The translations under genes and the position numbers were made by a program. A stretch of 64,000 nucleotides of DNA from Flavipsychrobacter stenotrophus (lineage in GTDB: Bacteria > Bacteroidota > Bacteroidia > Chitinophagales > Chitinophagaceae). Below, in pieces: positions 54,088-61,490 of the stretch. Each line of letters starts with the position of its first letter. Positions within the stretch are counted from its first letter, which is position 1. The DNA is taken from assembly GCF_002954265.1 (NCBI RefSeq), contig NZ_PPSL01000003.1, forward strand, positions 868,001 to 932,000, given 5' to 3'. The notes beneath the pieces are model-generated. The model was not told the DNA's origin and searched no databases. It worked only from the letters and a program-made list of their open reading frames with translations.

Positions 54088-54170
54088 TTTTAAAAAGTTA
54101 AAAGTTAAAAGTGAAATATTAAAAGTAATAAGACGTAATAGGTATAATTAATTACTACTACGTGGCCATT

Positions 54171-54482
54171 TTACTTTCTGAATTTCTTTTTAGGATGCAG
54201 TTTTTGGTGATGGATGGAAGAGATGAAGATAAGATTCTTAACGGGCTGTATTTTATAAACTATCGTATATGGGAAGTCTTTGAGCGATGCTTCTCTGTAA
54301 GTTTTCCTGAATTTTACGCCATAAATTTCTGGAGAAGCCAGAATCTGGTCTAGTTTTTGACTGATCTGTGTTGCAAATCTTTCCCCAAGATTTGCATCTT
54401 GTGCTTTATACCAGGTGTATGCTTCATCAAAGTCTGCATCAGTTTCAGGATGGAAGAAAAAAGAGTATTTATTTATACTCAT
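54171..54482 (-). CDS. RelE/ParE-family toxin
   Basis: The 103-residue protein matches ParE/RelE toxins: an early helix pair (ETDADFDEAYTWYKAQDANLGERFATQISQKLDQIL), then the strands YGVKFRKTYREASLKDFPYTIVYKI and LIFISSIHHQKLHPKKKFRK. The last segment carries the basic and His residues typical of the group. Targets would be gyrase (ParE) or ribosome-bound mRNA (RelE). It overlaps the upstream antitoxin gene by ATGA, the classic coupling in such modules. Confidence 0.85.
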   Translation of the reverse strand: MSINKYSFFFHPETDADFDEAYTWYKAQDANLGERFATQISQKLDQILASPEIYGVKFRKTYREASLKDFPYTIVYKIQPVKNLIFISSIHHQKLHPKKKFRK

Positions 54483-54733
54483 TTAGCAGGCTTTATTTTA
54501 GCTTCATGTCTGTTTTTTGCTCTTGTCATGAATTCATCAACGGTGAGAATAATGCCTTTTCCCTCGTCCATTTCTTTAAAACGACGATCTATTTCTTCCT
54601 CAAAAGCGTCTGCCTCATTATCCTGCTGCTGCACTTCCAGCATGGCATGGATCATTCTTACAGTTGTATCGTCGGCAAGATCAATGCTTTTCTTTACCTG
54701 CTTCTTCAGCTCTTTAATTGCCATCACAGTCAT
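54479..54733 (-). CDS. Putative antitoxin of the RelE/ParE module
   Basis: The 84-residue acidic helical protein (MAIKELKKQVKKSIDLADDTTVRMIHAMLEVQQQ, then DAFEEEIDRRFKEMDEGKGIILTVDEFMTRAK) resembles addiction-module antitoxins with a helical N-terminus and a toxin-binding C-terminal tail. No clear HTH is seen. Its stop overlaps the toxin start by 4 bases. Start choice among three close ATG codons is uncertain; 54733 is used. Confidence 0.7.
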   Translation of the reverse strand: MTVMAIKELKKQVKKSIDLADDTTVRMIHAMLEVQQQDNEADAFEEEIDRRFKEMDEGKGIILTVDEFMTRAKNRHEAKIKPAK

Positions 54734-54756
54734 AACCACTAATTTATGTAAAAATA

Positions 54757-55242
54757 CTAAATTTTGTTATCTGAAAAAGGGTTGGCACCTCTTTCTATAC
54801 TCCTTATGTGTTTCAATTTGAAATGGTCAGGTGCTGCATAAGACATGAATTGTTCTCGGTCTACTGTGAAAGTGGATCTTATAGACAGGTCGAGTGAATT
54901 GTCTGTAAATTTTTCAACGAGCAATTTTGCTGCCTGCATGTGTGGCGAGTGGAAGTCGTGCAGGCTCACCAATAAAAAGATATGATAGGTAGCATCGACA
55001 TCTACTGTCAAATAAGCTACCTTAACCATTATATCTTGCTGAGCCGCCAATTGATCCATAAGGTCTTCCGACTTTTTGGTAGCCTGTGGTAGCGTGTTGT
55101 CAATATAGGTTATAAATTCCTGGGTGGTATTATAGGCCTTGTTCGGGCTATTGCGAATATCTTCTTCTGTAAACCATCCGTTCGGGGGATTGATATCGCT
55201 GAGAATATTTTGGTGTGTTTCTAGTTTGTTAGTGTTTGGCAT
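54757..55242 (-). CDS. Hypothetical soluble protein
   Basis: The 161-residue protein has no signal peptide or membrane helix. It is Asn- and Asp-rich at the N-terminus (MPNTNKLETHQNILSDINPPNGWFTEEDIRN) and has an alpha/beta-looking core (ATYHIFLLVSLHDFHSPHMQAAKLLVEKF). No family was recognised. It lies 23 bases upstream of the antitoxin start on the same strand, so it could be cotranscribed with the module, but no evidence ties it to toxin function. Confidence 0.6.
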   Translation of the reverse strand: MPNTNKLETHQNILSDINPPNGWFTEEDIRNSPNKAYNTTQEFITYIDNTLPQATKKSEDLMDQLAAQQDIMVKVAYLTVDVDATYHIFLLVSLHDFHSPHMQAAKLLVEKFTDNSLDLSIRSTFTVDREQFMSYAAPDHFKLKHIRSIERGANPFSDNKI

Positions 55243-55325
55243 TAGTTATTATTTAGGATGCAATATTCAACCTATAATAACTCTAAAATCATGCCCGCAA
55301 TCATTTGGTAGATTGATGCAAAACA

Positions 55326-56894
55326 CTAGTCTTTGATGCGGTATATCTTCAATCCTGTAATGTTGTGCATCTTCAATTCAGGAAAAGGTTTTCCCTGTTC
55401 ATTTATGAGCGCTCTTGTCATGCCTGATCTGCTTTCATCAAAGACAATGTAATAATCTATATCGTACCGCCTTATTTCTTTAAGCAGCTCTTCTGAGGTT
55501 ACTTTGTCGGGGTACGGAATGCTGTAGTATGAATTGCCACTGAAGTAGGCTATCCGCGCTACCGATTGCATTTGCCTGGAGGTATTTAGGTTGCTGGTAA
55601 ATTTACCACGTATACCATTTGCTTTCAGTGCACTCGCCATTTGTGCATCTCTGTCGGCACCGGAGTTGGCTATTTTCCATATTTGGGCAATAGGATAAAC
55701 AGTAAGACTAAGCGCAAGCATCGCATAGATGGTGTTCAAACCCGTTCTTTTGGTGAGAAAAGGTATGTTTCGCTTTACTATGTAATCTATCAGCACCAAA
55801 CTAATTGGCAACATGTACCACAAATAACGAGACTCAAAGTTTATGGGCAGGTAACCTAGCGGAAATAAAAGGAATGATAATGCAATTACCCGAATGGCTA
55901 TGGGGTAATTCGACCATAGCTTACGGCGACGAAGCGCACCTAATACTACTAAGCCGGTCACCGTAAAGAATATAGACAACTGCAATGAACTTATCAGCAA
56001 CCTGAATAAGTTGATCCCTATTCTTACAAACTGTAATCCAAACAAATGCCATGAACTCCAGAAGTGCGGTGTGACTCCGTTAGATGCATAAGGGTCTTCC
56101 CAGTAATATGGACTATCGGGGTAGGCGGGAGGCAATAAGTGTTTGATGTTGCCCGTCCAGTAAGGGTGCCCCACCAGGTACCAGGACATGTTGAGCGAAC
56201 CAGCAGTTGATGTTGTCCATATGCCATACTTGTAGTGCAGTGCATAGATCCATGGGAAGCTGAACAATAGCATTGTTGCTATACATGTGAGAGATATTTT
56301 TAGCCATTGTTGTTTGTTTTCAGACAATAGGTAAACACAACACAATATGTTTAAAATAAAGAATGGAAATGAATAGGCTTTGGCGAAGTAGGCTAATGCG
56401 CCAATGAACCCCGTTCCTATCCAAAGTTCCGGTTTTGTAGTGAAGCTCTTTGCAAGCATGATTCTTAGTGCAGCAAGTAAAAAAAAGCATTCCCAAAGAT
56501 CATCGAAAGACTGTGCGAATACTGCATAACAAAGAAATACAACCAGTGCTCCATTGAACCACCACTGTAGTTTACTTGCAACATCGAATTTTAGTAGGAA
56601 TGACTGTGTGATATATAAAAATCCTGTGGCGCCAAGTGTGTTGATAATAACTGAGGCAGGTATAGGTTGCAACCCATATCTAATAAGAATCGCTGTAAGC
56701 CAGCAACTCCAGGGACTCCAGTATCCGTTTATAGCTTGCACATAAACGCCTTCCGCATACCGGCGTGCAATTGTCAGATATGCAGTGCCGTCGGGGTCTA
56801 CATAATATTGAAAGGCAGGGTATATAAAGTACAGCACTATCCACATCAGCATGGCCGACACAAAAAAAGGCGTGTATTTATTAGAGGTCTTCAT
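55326..56894 (-). CDS. Membrane glycosyltransferase-like protein (GT39/GT83 type)
   Basis: The 522-residue protein has about eleven hydrophobic segments and a soluble C-terminal region. The first loop has an acidic motif YVDPDGTAYLTIARRYAEG, and the next loop reads WSPWSCWLTAILIRYGL, both resembling protein-O-mannosyltransferase-like enzymes that use polyprenyl-phosphate sugars. Donor and acceptor are unknown. Its ATG follows directly after the TAG of the preceding membrane protein gene, so the two are translationally coupled. It is the last gene of the prmC unit. Confidence 0.7.
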   Translation of the reverse strand: MKTSNKYTPFFVSAMLMWIVLYFIYPAFQYYVDPDGTAYLTIARRYAEGVYVQAINGYWSPWSCWLTAILIRYGLQPIPASVIINTLGATGFLYITQSFLLKFDVASKLQWWFNGALVVFLCYAVFAQSFDDLWECFFLLAALRIMLAKSFTTKPELWIGTGFIGALAYFAKAYSFPFFILNILCCVYLLSENKQQWLKISLTCIATMLLFSFPWIYALHYKYGIWTTSTAGSLNMSWYLVGHPYWTGNIKHLLPPAYPDSPYYWEDPYASNGVTPHFWSSWHLFGLQFVRIGINLFRLLISSLQLSIFFTVTGLVVLGALRRRKLWSNYPIAIRVIALSFLLFPLGYLPINFESRYLWYMLPISLVLIDYIVKRNIPFLTKRTGLNTIYAMLALSLTVYPIAQIWKIANSGADRDAQMASALKANGIRGKFTSNLNTSRQMQSVARIAYFSGNSYYSIPYPDKVTSEELLKEIRRYDIDYYIVFDESRSGMTRALINEQGKPFPELKMHNITGLKIYRIKD

Positions 56895-58232
56895 CTATTT
56901 TACTTGCAATCGCTTTTGAAGGGTTGAAGAAATGCCAATAGTTGCACATCCGATTGCAATGAGTGACACGGGTAGAAAATACCGCGTATTGGCTATAGGG
57001 CCAGCAATCACTGCAAAGTATAATAAAAGCAGTAGTGCAGATAACCTGATGTGTTTATTGATAGATCGGTCAAAAAAGAATAACACCATACCGCAGAGCC
57101 TTAATAAGTTGAAGAGGAGTATAGGGATGATAAAGATCATAGACCTATTGGCAGATAAATAACTGCCGAGCCCTGAAATGCCTTTTTCTTTCATTGTTGT
57201 AGCAAGACCTGTGCTTTGTTTTGAATACAATCCGCCATAAGTAAGATGGCCTGTAAACAGGTCCATTTCTGCTTTCCCCGGATCAATAAAAATGCGGCCT
57301 GCACTTTTTAGGTGAAACAGCATGTAAGGAGCAAAGTGTTCTTTTAGGAGTGCTATGCCTCGGTTATTGGCATAATCATATCTGTCTTTATATTCCGGAA
57401 ATGCATCAATGTCTGCCCGCTCATTTGCCAGAAATTTCGCAGCGCTGTCCGCACCCTGTGTTGCGGTGTAATAGGCATTGAAATAGTAAATGGCATTAAA
57501 TGACTGGTTACTGGAGAAGTGTGATTTGCCGGTACGCAGTTCATTACTGTAGTTGTAGCAAAGTACTACGCAAACAGGTAGCGACATGATAAGTAATGGT
57601 CTCTGCATTTTGATGTTCCATCGGAGAAACAAAATGAACAACGTAAGAAAGTGAATGGAAACGAAAGGGTATAGCACAGGTTTCACAAATAGTCCTGCTA
57701 TCAACCACAAACACATATACCACCCATGGCGAAGATTGCGGGTTTTATATAACGCTATAAACTGGCCAAAGTAGAGCAGTGTAAATGATTGTAGCAGTAT
57801 GTCAGGCGCAATGGTATTGGCGTTGATAAATTGCGATGGACTGGCTATTACTAATAGAAGCAGTAGCCAATCATATCTGCGGTTAAAGCCGAGATGCAGG
57901 AATAGTTTTCGGGCATAAACAATATTACCTATTGAGATCAAATTTTGCAACACCAATACTATCCAGTTGTTCACTGAAAAAAGATAAACGCCGCTAAGAA
58001 ATAATGGATACAATGGTTGCCTTTGCGTCATATACTCCGGCTGAATGGGCATAGCCGGGTTGCCGCTGTAAAAGAAAAACAAGTTCTTTATATTCATCGC
58101 TTCATAGATATACTCATAAGAGTCGCCCATGTATATACGGGTATAGTGCAGCGCCAGCAGGAAAAATACAGCATGTACCAGCACTAATGCGCTGATAAAA
58201 CTTCTGTCTTTTTTACTGTACCTGAAACTCAT
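56895..58232 (-). CDS. Membrane glycosyltransferase-like protein
   Basis: The 445-residue protein has about nine to ten hydrophobic segments. Its first loop carries IYMGDSYEYIYEAMNIK, with an acidic residue in the place of the GT-C catalytic motif, followed by TQRQPLYPLFLSGVYLF. A large non-membrane portion (about 225-310) would face the periplasm. It has the same architecture as the next gene, so the two may work as a pair, for example building a short glycan. It lies 18 bases after prmC. Confidence 0.65.
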   Translation of the reverse strand: MSFRYSKKDRSFISALVLVHAVFFLLALHYTRIYMGDSYEYIYEAMNIKNLFFFYSGNPAMPIQPEYMTQRQPLYPLFLSGVYLFSVNNWIVLVLQNLISIGNIVYARKLFLHLGFNRRYDWLLLLLVIASPSQFINANTIAPDILLQSFTLLYFGQFIALYKTRNLRHGWYMCLWLIAGLFVKPVLYPFVSIHFLTLFILFLRWNIKMQRPLLIMSLPVCVVLCYNYSNELRTGKSHFSSNQSFNAIYYFNAYYTATQGADSAAKFLANERADIDAFPEYKDRYDYANNRGIALLKEHFAPYMLFHLKSAGRIFIDPGKAEMDLFTGHLTYGGLYSKQSTGLATTMKEKGISGLGSYLSANRSMIFIIPILLFNLLRLCGMVLFFFDRSINKHIRLSALLLLLYFAVIAGPIANTRYFLPVSLIAIGCATIGISSTLQKRLQVK

Positions 58233-58250
58233 AGTTTTTTATTGTAGTAT

Positions 58251-59102
58251 TTATTCTTGGGCCTTCAGCATGCGCCAGTTGCCGTGCATGTCCTTGCGCA
58301 TCTCTACATTGCTATAGCCCATCAGTTCAAATAGTGCTTTTGTCTCCTGCGCGTGCGATGATTCCAATTCGCAATATATGAATCCCTTTTCAGCAAGGTG
58401 CGTTTTTCCAAATTGTGCAATAGCCCTGTAAAATAGCAAAGCATCATCATTTGGAACAAACAAAGCTATTTCGGGCTCATGGTCCTTTACATTACTGTGC
58501 ATGTTAGCCTTCTCAGCAACAGGAATGTACGGGGGATTAGATACGATTACGTCGTACACGCCGGTATTATTTTGTTGCTCTGTGTCAAGTATATCCATCC
58601 CTATAAAATGGATGTTGGCCATTAGTTTCTTCGCATTGGCGGCGGCAGTCTCTAAGGCCATTTCACTTATGTCGCAGGTAGTAACTATAGCTGCAGGTAG
58701 TGCCAGCTTTAACGATATAGGTATACAGCCACTGCCAGTGCCTATATCGAAGATCGTTAGATTTTCCTTCTTATTGTCATCAATGATCCACTGTACCAGT
58801 TCTTCTGTTTCTGGGCGCGGAATAAGTACATGTTCGTTGACTATGAATTCCCTGTTCATAAACCATGCCGATCCAGTTACATATTGCAGAGGTTTGCCGG
58901 TTAGCAGGTCTATACAGGCTTGTGTGAATAAGGTCTGCTGTTCCCCTGTAAGTTCTTTGTCCTTGTGTACCAGTCGTTCCAATTTGTCAAGGCCGGTTAC
59001 ATGCAGCATTACTTCATGGGCTATTGCCGAGGCTTCGCGCTCATCATACATGGGAGTTAATTCTTCTTTCAGCGCATAAAATGCCTGGCTGTAAGTATGC
59101 AT
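58251..59102 (-). CDS. prmC: Peptide chain release factor N5-glutamine methyltransferase
   Basis: It methylates the GGQ glutamine of release factors. The 283 residues have the PrmC N-terminal helical domain and the LTGKPLQYVTGSAWFMNREFIV segment. The SAM motif IFDIGTGSGCIPISLKLALP and the catalytic VSNPPYIP are diagnostic (NPPY). TATCTTTA ends 5 bases before the ATG. It heads a unit with two membrane glycosyltransferase-like genes, an unusual combination that may be chance. Confidence 0.95.
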   Translation of the reverse strand: MHTYSQAFYALKEELTPMYDEREASAIAHEVMLHVTGLDKLERLVHKDKELTGEQQTLFTQACIDLLTGKPLQYVTGSAWFMNREFIVNEHVLIPRPETEELVQWIIDDNKKENLTIFDIGTGSGCIPISLKLALPAAIVTTCDISEMALETAAANAKKLMANIHFIGMDILDTEQQNNTGVYDVIVSNPPYIPVAEKANMHSNVKDHEPEIALFVPNDDALLFYRAIAQFGKTHLAEKGFIYCELESSHAQETKALFELMGYSNVEMRKDMHGNWRMLKAQE

Positions 59103-59107
59103 AGTTG

Positions 59108-59115
59108 TAAAGATA
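59108..59115 (-). promoter_or_regulatory. Close -7 box at prmC
   Basis: TATCTTTA on the minus strand ends 5 bases before the ATG at 59102. Confidence 0.45.
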
Positions 59116-59371
59116 GTTTATACAAGATAGTAGTTGGCACGTAAGCACGAAATCCATGATCTTACATTTCAGTTTGGTGGATAACTTCACGTTTTTAGTA
59201 CTTTCAAAAAGTGATGGGGTGAAAGTACTCTTGTATACCACAGTAAAATGGTGAATTAGGTTTGTTGGTAATGTTGAGGTAGCTACGCATGTATGCAAAC
59301 GAACTAATTCTCTAATGGTGTTATGAGCCTCTTATTGATCAGAGGTAGTGAATGCGGATCGGTATAAAGCA
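59116..59371. other. Gene-free stretch with an inverted repeat
   Basis: No gene was found between prmC and the XRE gene. AGTACTTTCA (59197-59206) and TGAAAGTACT (59220-59229) form a perfect 10-bp inverted repeat with a 13-base spacer, which could be an operator or an RNA hairpin. Confidence 0.45.
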
Positions 59372-59407
59372 AACTGCCCAATGCTCATTGAAAAGCATTG
59401 GGCAGTT
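59372..59407 (-). terminator. Terminator of the XRE regulator gene
   Basis: AACTGCCCAATGCT pairs perfectly with AGCATTGGGCAGTT around an 8-base loop, 19 bases past the stop. The T tract on the minus side is short. Confidence 0.7.
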
Positions 59408-59425
59408 GTATAATTGAATACGTTT

Positions 59426-59749
59426 TTAGTTCTGCATTTCACCTACCAGGTTGATGTGCTCTGCACTTACCATTTGTAGTGCAAGGCTCTTAATAGAAGG
59501 GTATACAAGATCGTATATGCCTCTTTTGCTTGCTGGCACATCTGCTTCCTGCATCGCTACTATATAGATAATAGATTCAGGGATATCCAATACCTGACAT
59601 ACTTTGTTTATTGTCCTCTGACTAGGGCGCTTTACGCCGGTTTCAATTTGCGATAGAGAGGTTTGAGAAATTTCACACTTTTCAGCAAGTTCATACTGAG
59701 TAATAGATAATTTCTTTCTGATGGATTTAATAGCTAAGCCAATATTCAT
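59426..59749 (-). CDS. XRE-family transcriptional regulator
   Basis: The 107-residue protein has a classic HTH_3 domain at about 3-60: IGLAIKSIRKKLSITQYELAEKCEISQTSLSQIETGVKRPSQRTINKVCQVLDIPESII. The short C-terminal helix region has no known ligand-binding domain. Its target is unknown. It stands alone between the 320-base gap and a 200-base AT-rich gap that shows no clear promoter box. It is not part of a visible toxin or phage module. Confidence 0.9.
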   Translation of the reverse strand: MNIGLAIKSIRKKLSITQYELAEKCEISQTSLSQIETGVKRPSQRTINKVCQVLDIPESIIYIVAMQEADVPASKRGIYDLVYPSIKSLALQMVSAEHINLVGEMQN

Positions 59750-59950
59750 GATCGGTGATTTAAGAAAACGTTAGAGTAGTAATAATTGTATAGAAACTTT
59801 AAAATTGGTGTGTTGCATATAAAGACGTAAGAACAATTGCTTTCGTTGGGAAAATGGAAATTTTATTTTGTTAAAATTTATTAACCAGTAGTACTATTGA
59901 TAATGTGAAAAAATAATTGTCGATGGAATTATAGATATTTCACAGTATTG

Positions 59951-60544
59951 TCATTTCAATGTCACCGCAAGCCCTATTCCCAAGGCTTTCGGGTAAACTA
60001 CCGGTTGCACATTTAGTGATATGTCACGCGATATATCGAAGTTCTTTAAATGGGCACCAGTTATTGCTTCAAGTACTTGTAAAGTATATCCTACCCCCGT
60101 GAAAAGCACAGTAAGGTTAAGAAATTTATTATAGTCATTTTGCAGTTGTTGTAGCTGATCCTGAGTGTAGATGTTTACATACTTATCAGTAGGGTATGGG
60201 TTATTTATCCTGCCTATGTATGCTTTTCTGAATGCTTGATAATTATTGAGGTTATCAACAAAATAATATCCGGCTACTGCAAGGCCGGCATATATAACCG
60301 GTATCTTCCAGTATTGTCTGTTATAAAACTGGCCGACGCCAGGCAGTATAGCCGAATAAAGGCCAGCCCTTTTGGGATTTGGTTGGAAGGGAAGGCGTTT
60401 TATAATGAGATCATTATTGCTATTGCTGGCTATGGTGTCTGCCGGCGCACTATCCGCAGATTGGCATTTGGCGGCTATTGGTGTTAGAACCAGAGCCGAG
60501 GAAAACACCAATGTATAGAGCAATAAAATAAGTGAAGATTTCAA
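59951..60544 (-). CDS. DUF5683-domain protein
   Basis: The 197-residue protein has a signal peptide (MKSSLILLLYTLVFSSALVLTPIAAKC) and the DUF5683 core KRAGLYSAILPGVGQFYNRQYWKIPVIYAGLAVAGYYFVDNLNNYQAFRKAY, with two hydrophobic stretches. Members occur in Bacteroidota near cell-envelope and cell-division genes and have no assigned function. The start is TTG at 60544; no ATG allows the full signal peptide, and a TAACTTTG box lies 22 bases upstream. Confidence 0.85.
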   Translation of the reverse strand: MKSSLILLLYTLVFSSALVLTPIAAKCQSADSAPADTIASNSNNDLIIKRLPFQPNPKRAGLYSAILPGVGQFYNRQYWKIPVIYAGLAVAGYYFVDNLNNYQAFRKAYIGRINNPYPTDKYVNIYTQDQLQQLQNDYNKFLNLTVLFTGVGYTLQVLEAITGAHLKNFDISRDISLNVQPVVYPKALGIGLAVTLK

Positions 60545-60566
60545 ACTGATTTTTATTAGGCGAGGG

Positions 60567-60574
60567 CAAAGTTA
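60567..60574 (-). promoter_or_regulatory. Promoter -7 box of the DUF5683 gene
   Basis: TAACTTTG on the minus strand, 22 bases before the TTG start. Confidence 0.5.
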
Positions 60575-60635
60575 TAGATTATTAAATAAAGTCTATCAAA
60601 TTGGTATGCTATTCAATATTTATATGAAAATTGTA

Positions 60636-61268
60636 TTACATGCCGCTGCGCTTATTATACAGCGCGAACGAGAAGCCGAACCCGAACATAAATCCACCCG
60701 GGGCTAAAATATTAACAGCCTTGTGGCTATTTTCTGTAATGGGATTGCCATTTACATTGATCTGTTCAAAATGAACACCTGTCAATGGTATAGATCTGCC
60801 TAATTCCAGGTAGAAACGGTTATTGTATTTACCTACTGTCCAGTAGTGATATGCACCGAGGAATATATTAGCTTGCGACTTTAAGTTAAGCGTAACTTCT
60901 TGCCTGTCGTTGTATATTGTCTCGAGCCTGGTTTTGAAATTATCGGCACCTGAATTAAATGTAAGTCCTCCGCCAAATGCAAATCCGCGTTGGGGAGATC
61001 TGAGATAATATTTCCCGCCAACATATAATTTGTTACCCCAGGTACTTGTTCCCGCGCCGCCATCTAAGGTCACATTGCTGGTAAGGGGTATGTTCACATC
61101 AAATCCAAGTACGCCTGAAGGGTTGTTGATACCCATACTGAAGCCTATATAACAAACGGGTGGTTTTGATCTGTACTGTTTTTTTGTATTCTCTTTTGAA
61201 TTTGTTTGCTGGGCAATAGCCCCGGTACTTAATGATAGTAAAAGGCAAATAGAAATCAGCTGCTTCAT
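60636..61268 (-). CDS. Hypothetical outer-membrane-like protein
   Basis: The 210-residue protein has a signal peptide (MKQLISICLLLSLSTGAIA) and a glycine- and aromatic-rich alternating pattern (CYIGFSMGINNPSGVLGFDVNIPL, YVGGKYYLRSPQRGFAFGGGLTFNSG, GGFMFGFGFSFALYNKRSGM). This fits a small beta-barrel. The protein has no recognised family. It is upstream of the DUF5683 gene on the same strand, but the 91-base gap and the separate promoter there suggest independent units. Confidence 0.6.
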   Translation of the reverse strand: MKQLISICLLLSLSTGAIAQQTNSKENTKKQYRSKPPVCYIGFSMGINNPSGVLGFDVNIPLTSNVTLDGGAGTSTWGNKLYVGGKYYLRSPQRGFAFGGGLTFNSGADNFKTRLETIYNDRQEVTLNLKSQANIFLGAYHYWTVGKYNNRFYLELGRSIPLTGVHFEQINVNGNPITENSHKAVNILAPGGFMFGFGFSFALYNKRSGM

Positions 61269-61453
61269 ATTTAGATGAGTTATTTATTTATGCATAAAGA
61301 TATTAAAATATAGACACTATCGAATTTTTTCTACAACCTGTAGCAATATTTATGCCACAATCTTTCGAAGAGAAATATTAATCATGTTATTTATGTATAA
61401 GTTAAAATACGTTCAGAAGCTTTAGTCGCACTGTAATTGTCAATATTTAAACG

Positions 61454-61461
61454 TAACTTTG
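61454..61461 (+). promoter_or_regulatory. Promoter -7 box of the DEAD-box helicase gene
   Basis: TAACTTTGCGGC, 29 bases before the ATG at 61491. The following leader is A/T-rich, as is usual for well-translated genes in this group. Confidence 0.55.
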
Positions 61462-61490
61462 CGGCTTCATATATTTAAAGTTCTTTATTA

